Source of the DNA: Gemmatimonadota bacterium
GTDB lineage: Bacteria > Gemmatimonadota > Gemmatimonadetes > Gemmatimonadales > GWC2-71-9
DNA: 37,379 bases
Direction: 5' to 3'
Assembly (NCBI GenBank): GCA_022566515.1
Contig: JADFIT010000015.1
Span: 1-37,379 of the forward strand
Positions 19,108-27,922 of this stretch are shown here, piece after piece. Positions within the stretch are counted from its first letter, which is position 1. The number at the start of each line of letters is the position of its first letter. The notes beneath the pieces were generated by a model, which was not told the origin of the DNA, ran no database searches, and saw only the letters and a list, made by a program, of their open reading frames with translations. Made by a program: the position numbers and the translations under genes.

Positions 19108-19602
19108 TTAGTCGTCGAACAGTTTATCAATTTCATCTTCCGCACCCTCCAACAATCCCCCCTCTTGCGACTCTGACTGCCCGTGCAACGGCCGGCCAAA
19201 CATTTCGCTGAGCAGCTGCGACAGATCTTGTACCGTTTGCTTGACACGTAGTCGCACCAACCCCACCGTCGTGCGCTGGTCGAACAATACAACGAGAATG
19301 AGTCGCCGCCCCACATCCGCAAGGTACATCGACTCCTTCTCCCCTTGGTGGAACAGCGAGGCGAATTCCGGCTCGCCGATCATCTTTGCCAACTCATCGT
19401 TGGCGCTGAAATCGGCTGCCGTCAGCGAGGCGAACACGGTCGGATCAAACGAAAGCGCCTCTCCAACGGTAGCCAGAAGCTGGCCGGTGCGGTCGACCAC
19501 CATTGCACACCGTGCGTCTGACTCTCGCAGCAACTCCGTCAGATATCCGGAGATCCGCCGGTAGTCAGACTCACTGAGCGACCACGAGCCCGCACCCGTC
19601 AT
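19108..19602 (-). CDS. mglB: Roadblock/LC7 domain protein, MglB-like GAP
   Basis: CAMVVDRTGQLLATVGEALSFDPTVFASLTAADFSANDELAKMIGE, directly upstream of mglA on the same strand. Confidence 0.85.
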   Translation of the reverse strand: MTGAGSWSLSESDYRRISGYLTELLRESDARCAMVVDRTGQLLATVGEALSFDPTVFASLTAADFSANDELAKMIGEPEFASLFHQGEKESMYLADVGRRLILVVLFDQRTTVGLVRLRVKQTVQDLSQLLSEMFGRPLHGQSESQEGGLLEGAEDEIDKLFDD

Positions 19603-19614
19603 CGGTATTCCACG

Positions 19615-19884
19615 TTACCCAAGCTGTGCCTCCATGCGCCGAACGATCGCACCGGCCCTCCTGCGTAGTATCGGATGCTCCTCCCAGGCCAAGTAATCGT
19701 GCAACAACTGCACTGTTTCAACACTCGTGCGACCGCTGAGGTAGCCCAACGCAGACAGCCGCCGCAGCGAGCGCCCACTGAACAAATCCTGGCGGTGCCG
19801 CCCCATGGACTGCTGGGCCAACATCCCACCCGCTACTGCTCCCAGGCCGAACGTCACCAGCAGAGCTTTGAGCTTCGACCTCAT
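19615..19884 (-). CDS. Small uncharacterised membrane-anchored protein (89 aa)
   Basis: N-terminal TM KALLVTFGLGAVAGGMLAQQ, then RRLSALGYLSGRTSVETVQLLHDYLAWEEHPILRRRAGAIVRRMEAQLG. TAATG junction with recR. Confidence 0.8.
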   Translation of the reverse strand: MRSKLKALLVTFGLGAVAGGMLAQQSMGRHRQDLFSGRSLRRLSALGYLSGRTSVETVQLLHDYLAWEEHPILRRRAGAIVRRMEAQLG

Positions 19885-20480
19885 TATTCCGTCATCTCTC
19901 GTCGGGCTACCAACGCCTGCGCAATGGTCGATCGATCGGCGTACTCCAGATCGCCCCCAACAGGCAGTCCCCTGGCAATGCGGGTAACCCGCAACCCCAG
20001 TGGTGCCAGCACACCCCTCAAATACGTGGCAGTGACCTCCCCCTCCATCGATGGGTTGGTCGCCACGATGACTTCCCGCAGCCCCGAACCGTTCTCCACC
20101 CGGCGACGAAGGTCGTCGATGCGGAGGTCCTCGGGCCCAATACCATCCAGCGGCGACAAGTGGCCACCCAGCACATGATACAGCCCCCGGTACTCATCCG
20201 ACCGTTCAATTGCCTCGATGTCCGACGCTTCCTCTACCACACAGAGCATACTGCGGTCGCGCCTGCTGTCGCTGCAAATCGAGCAAGGATCCGCTTCACT
20301 GAAGTTCCCGCAGGTCGAGCATGGAGCAATACGATCCACTATGGCCTGGATGGCTCGAGCGAGTGATTCCACCGCGCCACGGGGCTGTTTTAGTAGGTGA
20401 AATGTGAGACGGGTCGCTGTCTTCCGGCCGATGCCAGGGAGCTTACCCAACTCCACCGTCAGCTGCTCGATGGCAGACAC
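19884..20480 (-). CDS. recR: Recombination protein RecR
   Basis: LTVELGKLPGIGRKTATRLTFHLL, C4 zinc CSTCGNFSEADPCSICSD, Toprim LCVVEEASDIEAIERSDEYRGLYHVLGGHLSPLDGIGPEDL. GTG at 20480 favoured. Confidence 0.95.
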   Translation of the reverse strand: MSAIEQLTVELGKLPGIGRKTATRLTFHLLKQPRGAVESLARAIQAIVDRIAPCSTCGNFSEADPCSICSDSRRDRSMLCVVEEASDIEAIERSDEYRGLYHVLGGHLSPLDGIGPEDLRIDDLRRRVENGSGLREVIVATNPSMEGEVTATYLRGVLAPLGLRVTRIARGLPVGGDLEYADRSTIAQALVARREMTE

Positions 20481-20484
20481 TAGG

Positions 20485-20802
20485 TTAGAGCGGTAGCTGG
20501 AACGGGAGCTGGAGTCCCCCAGTGACCTTGCGCAACTCGTCGCGATAGATCTCTTCTGCCCGGCGCTGAGCATCTGCCACAGCCGCTGTCACGAGGTCCT
20601 CAATCATTTCCACATCACCTTCTTCGACGATGCTTTGGTCGATTCTTACGCCGCGAACATGGCCCTTGCCGTCGGCGGTGACGGTCACCATACCGCCCCC
20701 GGCCGATCCGGTCACGGTGCGCTGCGTCAACTCGGTCTGCATCTGCGTGATCCGCCCCTGCATCTGCTGGCCGAGTTGCAAAAGTTGGGAGAAATCGGAC
20801 AT
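20485..20802 (-). CDS. ybaB: YbaB/EbfC family nucleoid-associated protein
   Basis: LLQLGQQMQGRITQMQTEL, GSAGGGMVTVTADGKGHVRGVRIDQSIV, DLVTAAVADAQRRAEEIYRDELRKVTGGL. Confidence 0.95.
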   Translation of the reverse strand: MSDFSQLLQLGQQMQGRITQMQTELTQRTVTGSAGGGMVTVTADGKGHVRGVRIDQSIVEEGDVEMIEDLVTAAVADAQRRAEEIYRDELRKVTGGLQLPFQLPL

Positions 20803-20866
20803 ATATCCGTGCGACTGTTAGAGTTACCAGGTTTGGAAGCTACCGCGGCCGCAAATACGCCGCAAG

Positions 20867-22558
20867 CTACTCCGTGAGCTCTAGGTCGAGGGCCTCAGCC
20901 ACCGCATCGAGGGCCGGGTCCTGGGCCCTGTAGGTCCGCATCCTTGCTTCCCGATCGGCTTCCGGCGTCTGACGCTTGGGCCCCGCCGGCGGGGTGGCCG
21001 TATCCGATTCAGGCGGTCCGAAGGTAACGCCGGTCGGGGCCCCGAGGAAGTTCGCAAGAGCCTCGCGGACAACGGCCTTGTTACGATTCAGTCCCTCCAG
21101 CGGCATGGCGCCGTCCACTGCCAAGCGTACTTCGCCCTCTCTCACATCCACCGGGCGCCCCTGGGAGAGCAACTCCCGCACGAGAGGATTCTTCTCGCCC
21201 ACGCTGTCCAGAAACGCGTCCCACTGGGAGAGGAGCCACTCGAGGGTGGGCCCTCCCTTGGGAGGCGGAGAGCTGGCCGATGCGGTGGCAGCCGAAGGGC
21301 GGGGCCGAGGGACCTCCTGCGGGGACGACCGGCGACCGGCCCTCCCACTTGGATTGGCCTTCGGCGGCACGGGTGGCTCAGGTAGCTGGGGCCCCTCGGC
21401 CGACGCCGACGTCCCTTGGCCCTTCAGGGCGGCGAGAACCTGGGCGATCTCCACGGTGCGATCCAGCAGGGCCCACTGGAGGAGCAACGTCTCCACATAG
21501 AGGCGGGAATTGGGACTGCGCCTGATAGAGGTTTCGGCCTCTTGCAGGAGCTTGAGCATTCGCAGCAGGTCGCCTTGGGAAAACTCGCCGGCCGCCTGAT
21601 CGACGGCCTCCCGCAATCCCTCAGTGAGCCCTTCCGGCTCACCCCCGGCGACGCGTATCAGGATCGCCCTCAAGACCTCGCCTATGCCGTTCACGAACTC
21701 GCCCAGATCGGCCCCACGCTCGACCAGGAGCGCGACAAAGGGAAAGACGTCTGCCACCCTTCGCTCGGCCATGATCTTCAAGAGTTCGGCGTACAGCTCG
21801 TCGTCGATGAGCCCCAGAGCCTCTCTCACACCCGCGGCGGTCACCGCCTCGTCGCCGAACACCACCGCCTGATCGAAGATGGATAGCGCGTCTCTCATGG
21901 CACCTTTGGCCACTCTGGCGATCAGCGCCAGGGCATCCTCGTCGACGGATATCCCTTCGGCCTTGGCCACTTCCCCGATCCTGGCGGCGATCGCCTTGGG
22001 ACCGATATGCCGGAAATCGAACCGCTGTAGGCGGCTGAGCACCGCGGTGCTGCTATTGATGATCTTCTGCGGCTCGGTCGTGGCGAATACGAAGACGACA
22101 CGCGGGGGCGGCTCTTCCAGAATCTTGAGCAGGGCGTTCCACGCTTCCCGCGTGAGCATGTGTGCTTCGTCGATGATGTAAACCTTGTAGCGATCAGGTC
22201 CGCTGGCCGCATACATTGCCCGCTCTCGAAGCTCCCGCGCATCATCCACCCCGCGGTTGCTCGCCGCATCGATTTCCACCACATCCAGATTGGCCGAACC
22301 CGACCAAATGCGCCGACACGAGTCACACTCACCGCACGGCTCGCCGTCGTCCCGCTTCCGGTGTTCGCAGTTCAGGGCCATCGCCAGAATGCGGGCGGCG
22401 CTGGTCTTCCCGGTCCCGCGCGGGCCGGTCAGCAGGTAGCCGTGTGCGACGCGATTCTTCGCGACCGCACCGGCGAGTCCTGTCGCCACATGCTCTTGAG
22501 CGATCAGATCACGAAATCGTGCAGGTCGGTACTTACGAGCGAGTGCGGTATATGTCAT
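20867..22558 (-). CDS. dnaX: DNA polymerase III subunit gamma/tau
   Basis: ALARKYRPARFRDLIAQEHV, GPRGTGKTSAARILAMALNC, CGECDSCRRIWSGSANLDVVEIDAASNRGVDDARELRE. Confidence 0.96.
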   Translation of the reverse strand: MTYTALARKYRPARFRDLIAQEHVATGLAGAVAKNRVAHGYLLTGPRGTGKTSAARILAMALNCEHRKRDDGEPCGECDSCRRIWSGSANLDVVEIDAASNRGVDDARELRERAMYAASGPDRYKVYIIDEAHMLTREAWNALLKILEEPPPRVVFVFATTEPQKIINSSTAVLSRLQRFDFRHIGPKAIAARIGEVAKAEGISVDEDALALIARVAKGAMRDALSIFDQAVVFGDEAVTAAGVREALGLIDDELYAELLKIMAERRVADVFPFVALLVERGADLGEFVNGIGEVLRAILIRVAGGEPEGLTEGLREAVDQAAGEFSQGDLLRMLKLLQEAETSIRRSPNSRLYVETLLLQWALLDRTVEIAQVLAALKGQGTSASAEGPQLPEPPVPPKANPSGRAGRRSSPQEVPRPRPSAATASASSPPPKGGPTLEWLLSQWDAFLDSVGEKNPLVRELLSQGRPVDVREGEVRLAVDGAMPLEGLNRNKAVVREALANFLGAPTGVTFGPPESDTATPPAGPKRQTPEADREARMRTYRAQDPALDAVAEALDLELTE

Positions 22559-22575
22559 GAGAGAAGAATATAAAC

Positions 22576-22672
22576 GCCCCAGGCTTCCCGAAGCGACACG
22601 GGCGATCGCTTAGCGCTGCTACCTGCACGGTCCTGACGCGGTTCACGGGCACGCGCCCTCCGGACCTGGGGC
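22576..22672 (-). ncRNA. ffs: Small bacterial signal recognition particle RNA (4.5S/scRNA-like)
   Basis: Minus-strand core CGTGAACCGCGTCAGGACCGTGCAGGTAGCAGCGCTAAGCG matches the SRP S-domain; terminal stem GCCCCAGG/CCTGGGGC closes a 97-nt RNA, with further pairing CCGGAG/CTTCGG and GGCGCG/CGTGTC. Lies upstream of dnaX-ybaB-recR, as in Bacillus scr-dnaX. Confidence 0.87.
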
Positions 22673-22678
22673 AACTGC

Positions 22679-22707
22679 AAGATAGTCATGCTGCGGGAAC
22701 CAGCCAA
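22679..22707 (-). promoter_or_regulatory. Putative sigma70-type promoter for the SRP RNA
   Basis: Minus strand TTGGCT - 17 bp - TATCTT, 6 nt upstream of the predicted RNA 5' end. Confidence 0.55.
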
Positions 22708-22746
22708 CGGCATCGACTCCTGCCTCCCAACCGGCACCGGCGGGCC

Positions 22747-24093
22747 TCAACTGGGAAATAGCTTTGTCACCGGACCCACCGCATCGTGCAGAGCGAAGAC
22801 GATGGCGGTGTCACCCGGCTCGATCTGATCGTCCCCCCTCGGCACAATCACGGTTTCCCCGCGAACGATCGCGGCGACGATAGTTCCGTCGGGAAAATCC
22901 GCATCCTTCAGCGGGACCCCAGCCACCGGGCACTCCGGCGAGACGGTGAAGGAGATGGCCTCCGCGTCGGTGTCCTTGAACGTTGCAACGCGCGTCACGC
23001 TGCCGCGGCGTACCTGGCGCAGGATCGCGTTCGCAGCCGAAAGACGCGGACTGACGGCGGCGTCCAGCCCGATTCGACGTGCCAGCGAAACATACTGCAG
23101 CTTGTTCACCAGAGTCACAACCTGTTTCGCGCCCGCCTGTTTGGCTACGAGGGAAGACAGTATGTTGGTTTGATCTTCGTCCGTGAGCGCCACGAAGGCA
23201 TCCATGTCTCCGACCCCCTCGACCTCCAAGAGTTCTACATCGGTGGCATCGCCAACCAGGATGAGCGCCTTGTGCAATTTCTCGGCCAACTCCTGTGCCC
23301 GGGCTCGGTCTTGCACGAGCAGAGTGGCGTGGACTTTGTGCTCCTGGAGCATCTGGGCTAGGTAGAAGGCCTCCACGCTGCCACCAGCAATCATCACGCG
23401 CGTGAGTTCGGTGTGCTGGTGTCCGGTTAACTCGAGTGCCTTGTTGACGGCGTCAATGGTCGCAATGACGTACACTTGATCGCCGGCACGCACCACCGTC
23501 GAGCCGTCCGGCACCAGCGTCTGCCCATCTCGCTCGATCGCCGCCGTCAGGAGGGGAAGACGCCCCAGTTCTGCTGTGACATCGGCAAGAGTACGATTGG
23601 TGATGGGCGCATCCTCGGTCACCTGTAGACTGATGAGCTGCAGCTTTCCCCCTGCAAAGGCCGCTATGTCCGTGGCAACCGTCGATTGCAACAGTTGGAG
23701 CGTGTCGAAGGCCAGCTCCCTTTCCGGGTTGATCATCACGTCCACGGAGAACCGTTCGGGACGCAATCGGGCAACTTCGGTGTAAAAATCCGGGTTCGAC
23801 ACACGTGCCACCTTCACCATGCCCGGTTTCCCTCGCGCAGCCGTGCATCCCACGAGATTCACTTCATCGACGCTCGTCACGGCGATAAATAACGTGGCCT
23901 GGGCGATGTCGGCACGTTCCAACACCGCCGGACTCGCCCCGTTTCCCTCGATGACGCCCACGTCCAGGTGGCTTTGCACGTAGTCGAGCCGATCGGCATT
24001 CAAATCCACTACGACGACCTGACGACCCTCATTCGAAAGCCGCTCGGCCACGTGGTACCCCACTTCTCCGGCTCCAACTATGACTACGCTCAC
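22747..24093 (-). CDS. trkA: Trk system potassium transport regulatory subunit TrkA
   Basis: Two RCK_N/RCK_C halves: VVIVGAGEVGYHVAERLSNEGRQVVVVDLN and VMIAGGSVEAFYLAQML. Confidence 0.94.
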   Translation of the reverse strand: MSVVIVGAGEVGYHVAERLSNEGRQVVVVDLNADRLDYVQSHLDVGVIEGNGASPAVLERADIAQATLFIAVTSVDEVNLVGCTAARGKPGMVKVARVSNPDFYTEVARLRPERFSVDVMINPERELAFDTLQLLQSTVATDIAAFAGGKLQLISLQVTEDAPITNRTLADVTAELGRLPLLTAAIERDGQTLVPDGSTVVRAGDQVYVIATIDAVNKALELTGHQHTELTRVMIAGGSVEAFYLAQMLQEHKVHATLLVQDRARAQELAEKLHKALILVGDATDVELLEVEGVGDMDAFVALTDEDQTNILSSLVAKQAGAKQVVTLVNKLQYVSLARRIGLDAAVSPRLSAANAILRQVRRGSVTRVATFKDTDAEAISFTVSPECPVAGVPLKDADFPDGTIVAAIVRGETVIVPRGDDQIEPGDTAIVFALHDAVGPVTKLFPS

Positions 24094-24102
24094 ATGTCCC
24101 CC

Positions 24103-25242
24103 TTATCCCAGCGCATGGGCGATCGTTTCAGCCGCATAACGTACCTCATCTTCCGTCACACCGAGATGGGCGACGACCCGCAATCGCTGCGGACCGAACA
24201 CCGATACCAGGACGCCCGAGCGGGCAAGCAGCCTGGCTGCCTCCTGAGCCGGAAGCGTACGAAGGTCGAGCATCACGATATTGGTGTCTGGAAATACGGG
24301 CGTCACCTCTGCGTGGTCGCGGAGAGTGTCGGCGAGCAGCCGCGCCCGGGCATGATCGTCCGCCAACCGCTCCATGTTGCGATCGAGTGCAAACAGGCAT
24401 GCGGCCGCAAGGATGCCCGACTGCCGCATGGCACCACCCAGCCTCCGCCGCAGCTCAACCCCTCGCTCGATCAAGGTCTTCGGCCCCGCCAAACACGCTC
24501 CCACCGGGCACCCGAGCCCTTTGGTAAAACTGACCATCACCGTCGTGCCGAATCGGGCGAGTGTACCTGGCGGCTCGCCCAGGGCTACGGCCGCATTCCA
24601 CAGGCGCGCGCCGTCGATGTGGAGCGCCAAGCCGCGGGCCCGCGCCAAGTCGCGGACCGCCTCCATCACGGCGAGATCGGTGATCTTGCCACCGTGGTAG
24701 TTGTGTGTGTTCTCAATGACTATAGCGGTCGTCGAGGGAAAGAAGGGATCTCCGTCTCGGATCGCATCGGCAATCAAGTCAGGTGTGAGAACCCCGTCTG
24801 GAGACGCGACGGTGCGGAGCTGGACACCCCATAGGGCGGCAGCGCCGGCTTCCTCATAGTGGACCATGTGGGCCTGGTCCTCGATCACAACCTCGGTGCC
24901 TGGGTCGGTGAGAAGGCCGAGAGCTACCTGATTCGCCTGTGTTCCCGAGGGAAAGAACAGGGCTGCCTCATGACCGAGCAGGTGCGCTACGCGGGCTTCG
25001 AGCTTTCCAGTAGTGGGATCCCCGTCCAACACGTCATCGCCCACCTCAGCCTCCGCTATGGCGGAGCGCATCGCCTCGGACGGCACCGTTACGGTGTCGC
25101 TTCGGAGATCGATGACCTCAGTCGTCTTCGTGCGCCGATTCCCGGTTGCCGCCGGCTCCGGCAGCGGCCCGGGCGGCTTTGGATTCTGACAAGCGTCGCT
25201 CGAGTTCCGATCGAGCCGATTTGACAGCCGATTTTCCAGCAT
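24103..25242 (-). CDS. ltaE: Low-specificity L-threonine aldolase-like (beta-eliminating lyase family); start uncertain
   Basis: VIDLRSDTVTVPSEAMRSAIAEAEVGDDVLDGDPTTGKLEARVAHLLGHEAALFFPSGTQANQVAL, HIDGARLWNAAVALG, VSFTKGLGCPVGACLAGP. Nearest in-frame ATG to the conserved core is 25242, inside ytxH. Confidence 0.88.
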   Translation of the reverse strand: MLENRLSNRLDRNSSDACQNPKPPGPLPEPAATGNRRTKTTEVIDLRSDTVTVPSEAMRSAIAEAEVGDDVLDGDPTTGKLEARVAHLLGHEAALFFPSGTQANQVALGLLTDPGTEVVIEDQAHMVHYEEAGAAALWGVQLRTVASPDGVLTPDLIADAIRDGDPFFPSTTAIVIENTHNYHGGKITDLAVMEAVRDLARARGLALHIDGARLWNAAVALGEPPGTLARFGTTVMVSFTKGLGCPVGACLAGPKTLIERGVELRRRLGGAMRQSGILAAACLFALDRNMERLADDHARARLLADTLRDHAEVTPVFPDTNIVMLDLRTLPAQEAARLLARSGVLVSVFGPQRLRVVAHLGVTEDEVRYAAETIAHALG

Positions 25243-25555
25243 CGAACGCATCATGCGCGCTCTCGCGTTTCTCGTCGAGCGTCTGCCGGGCGCTATCCAG
25301 CCCCTCATCGATTCGGTCCCGAGTGCGCTCGTAGCCTCCGCTGAGCGCTTCCTGGATGTCCTCGGCCTTCTCGGACGCGGCGGTCCGGAGGCGGCGGCCA
25401 GTGTTCTTCAACTGGCGGCGCGTTTCCTCGCCGGTTTTCGGCGCCCAGAGCAACGCAATTCCTGCTCCGACCGCCAGGCCCAGCAGAAACCCGCCCAGTC
25501 CGCCCTCGGATCGTTCCACAATCACGACAGGCTGGTCACTGCGATGATCACTCAT
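25118..25555 (-). CDS. YtxH domain-containing protein
   Basis: GGLGGFLLGLAVGAGIALLWAPKTGEETRRQLKNTGRRL then long charged helix. Confidence 0.9.
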   Translation of the reverse strand: MSDHRSDQPVVIVERSEGGLGGFLLGLAVGAGIALLWAPKTGEETRRQLKNTGRRLRTAASEKAEDIQEALSGGYERTRDRIDEGLDSARQTLDEKRESAHDAFDAGKSAVKSARSELERRLSESKAARAAAGAGGNRESAHEDD

Positions 25556-25644
25556 ATATCCCCCTTCTCCGCGGCCTTGCGCCGGGTGAACGCTTTAGGG
25601 TAATACGATCCAGTCAAAAAAAATCGGTGGCTCCCCACAACAGC

Positions 25645-26421
25645 TCAGAAGGTAAGCGTGAGACCATCGTACGCTGGCTCGACGCCCTCCGGAAGCCGGT
25701 CGGAAAGATCCTGATGGCTGTACCGGTGGGTGAGGTGCGTGAGATAAGTTTGCTCGGCCCCTAACCTCTCCGCGAGCGCCACGGCCTCCGGAATCGACAA
25801 ATGCGTGGGGTGGGGCCGGTCGAACAAGGCGTTGATAACCAGCACTCGCACCCCGCTGAGCGACGCCAACGCGTCGTCCGGTACCGACTTGACGTCCGTG
25901 AGATAGGCGAACGGACCAAAGCGGTAACCAAACACCGTCATCACTCCGTGCGAAAGCTCGATCGGCAATACGTCGATGCCGGCGATCTTTACCGGTTCTC
26001 CGGGCTTCAACGGCGAGGGGCTGAGATCCGGTTTGTACGTCCCCTCTGGTGCCACCACCGCCGGATCGAATATGTAATCGAATCGACGTACGATGCGATC
26101 CAGAGTGTCCTGTGGCCCGTACAACGGCAACTCTCCGTTGCGTTGAGATATCGCACGTAGATCGTCGATGCCGTGCACGTGGTCAGCGTGGTCGTGAGTG
26201 AACAGCACGGCGTCCACTGTTCCCACGTCGGCGGACAGCAGCTGGAGTCTCAGCTCGGGTGGCGTATCAATGAGAATCCGCCCTCCATCACCTCCGTCGA
26301 TCACCGCCGCCACACGGGTCCGTTTGTCTCTCGGATCGGAGGAAGTACACACTTTGCACGAGCAACCGAGTACCGGAACGCCCATCGAAGTCCCCGAACC
26401 CAACACCACAACACGCATCAC
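25645..26421 (-). CDS. MBL-fold metallohydrolase, PhnP-like
   Basis: VVLGSGTSMGVPVLGCSCKVCTSSDPRDKRTRVAAVID, FTHDHADHVHGIDDLR, LTHLTHRYSHQDL. Confidence 0.92.
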   Translation of the reverse strand: MMRVVVLGSGTSMGVPVLGCSCKVCTSSDPRDKRTRVAAVIDGGDGGRILIDTPPELRLQLLSADVGTVDAVLFTHDHADHVHGIDDLRAISQRNGELPLYGPQDTLDRIVRRFDYIFDPAVVAPEGTYKPDLSPSPLKPGEPVKIAGIDVLPIELSHGVMTVFGYRFGPFAYLTDVKSVPDDALASLSGVRVLVINALFDRPHPTHLSIPEAVALAERLGAEQTYLTHLTHRYSHQDLSDRLPEGVEPAYDGLTLTF

Positions 26422-27848
26422 ACCACTTCGACTTTGAGCAGATTGGTGGTGCCCGAAACGTCAAACGGCACCCCCGCCGTCACCACAACACAAGCGCCCT
26501 CACCCACGTACTCCCGTGACAGCAAGTACTCTCTCGCGACACGCCACATCTCGTCGTACGTGGGAAGAGACGGCACCAGGGCCGCGTGCACACCCCACGT
26601 GAGGGCGAGTTGGCGATACGTTGTAGCCTCCGTGGTCAGCCCGATGATGGGTACCGTGGGACGGTAGGCGGCAATCTTCCGCGCCGTAAACCCGCTCTTG
26701 GTGAGACACACGATGAACGGCGCGTTCAACATCTCTGCGGCAGCGCACGTGGCTGCTGCGATCGCGTCAGATGTATCCGGACCGTGATCGGCAAACAGCC
26801 GGTCCACCCGCTGGCTCAGGGGCGAGCGGTCCGCCAGGTCGGCAGCTTCCGTTTCCTCGATGATCCGCACCATAGCTTTCACGGCCTCCACAGGATACTC
26901 GCCGATGGCCGTCTCCGCCGACAACATCACCGCGTCCGCGCCGTCGAGAACAGCGTTCGCAACATCGGACGCTTCCGCGCGCGTTGGGCGTGGCTTCTCC
27001 ACCATCGACTCTAGCATCTGCGTCGCAGTGATCACCGGCCGGCCAAACTGGTTGGCGAGACGGATCACCCGTTTCTGGGCGAGGGGGACTTTCTCGAACG
27101 GCAACTCGACTCCCAGGTCGCCTCGGGCAACCATGACGCCGTTCGTAGCTTCGATGATCCGGTAGAGATCGTCGAGCGCCGTCGCCTTCTCGATCTTGGA
27201 GATGATGCGCGTGTCCCCTGGAAGCAGTTTCCGTAGCGTCTGAACGTCGTTGTGCCCGCGCACAAACGACAATCCCACGAAGTCGGCCCCATGGGACGTG
27301 GCAAGATCGAGATCAGACCGGTCCTTTTCGGTCACCGCAGGAGCGCTCACCCGCACGCCGGGAAGGTTCATCCCCTTGCTGCTCTTCAACTCTCCGCCGT
27401 GGATGACACGCCCAACGACTTTTCGTCCCTTCACCTCCACAGCCTGTACCTCGAGCAACCCGTCGTCGAGGAGAATCCGGTCACCCGGCCTGACGTCATC
27501 CGCCAAAAGCTCGTAAGTGGTGGGAATGTCTGCTCCGGACGCATCCGCCTCCGGCGCAAACACGACTTCTGTCCCTTCGACGAGCTCCCGCGGCTCCGAT
27601 AACTCACCGACGCGAATGCGCGGCCCCTGAAGGTCGAGGAGGATCGCAACGGACTGACTGACTCTTTCCCGAACCTCCCGGATGCGATCCATCATCTCAG
27701 CACGCCATTCGGGCGTGCCGTGAGAGCTGTTGATGCGCAGCATGTTGACGCCGGCGGCCATCATCTCTTCGAGCACCGATTCGCTCGCCGACGCCGGACC
27801 CACCGTGGCAATGATCTTTGTGCGCCGAAAGCGCGGATCGTACTTCAC
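26418..27848 (-). CDS. pyk: Pyruvate kinase
   Basis: RRTKIIATVGPASASESVLEEMMAAGVNMLRINSSHG, VMVARGDLGVELPFEKVPLAQKRVI, ATQMLESMVEKPRPTRAEASDVANAVLDGADAVMLSAETAIGEYP. Confidence 0.97.
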   Translation of the reverse strand: MKYDPRFRRTKIIATVGPASASESVLEEMMAAGVNMLRINSSHGTPEWRAEMMDRIREVRERVSQSVAILLDLQGPRIRVGELSEPRELVEGTEVVFAPEADASGADIPTTYELLADDVRPGDRILLDDGLLEVQAVEVKGRKVVGRVIHGGELKSSKGMNLPGVRVSAPAVTEKDRSDLDLATSHGADFVGLSFVRGHNDVQTLRKLLPGDTRIISKIEKATALDDLYRIIEATNGVMVARGDLGVELPFEKVPLAQKRVIRLANQFGRPVITATQMLESMVEKPRPTRAEASDVANAVLDGADAVMLSAETAIGEYPVEAVKAMVRIIEETEAADLADRSPLSQRVDRLFADHGPDTSDAIAAATCAAAEMLNAPFIVCLTKSGFTARKIAAYRPTVPIIGLTTEATTYRQLALTWGVHAALVPSLPTYDEMWRVAREYLLSREYVGEGACVVVTAGVPFDVSGTTNLLKVEVV

Positions 27849-27870
27849 CCTTTTACCCCTCCCCGCTCCC

Positions 27871-27902
27871 GGCGGCGAGGCGGTAGGGCGGTAAGGCGGT
27901 AC
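27871..27902 (+). repeat. Intergenic 8-bp tandem repeat GGCGGYRN x4
   Basis: ggcggcga ggcggtag ggcggtaa ggcggtac between pyk and the sirtuin gene. Confidence 0.9.
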
Positions 27903-27922
27903 CCCTGCTCAACGACCATCAT

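Noticed and set aside
20867-22558. Programmed frameshift in dnaX producing a short gamma form
   Set aside because: No A-AAA-AAG type slippery heptamer seen on the coding strand; the frame is simply open to full length.
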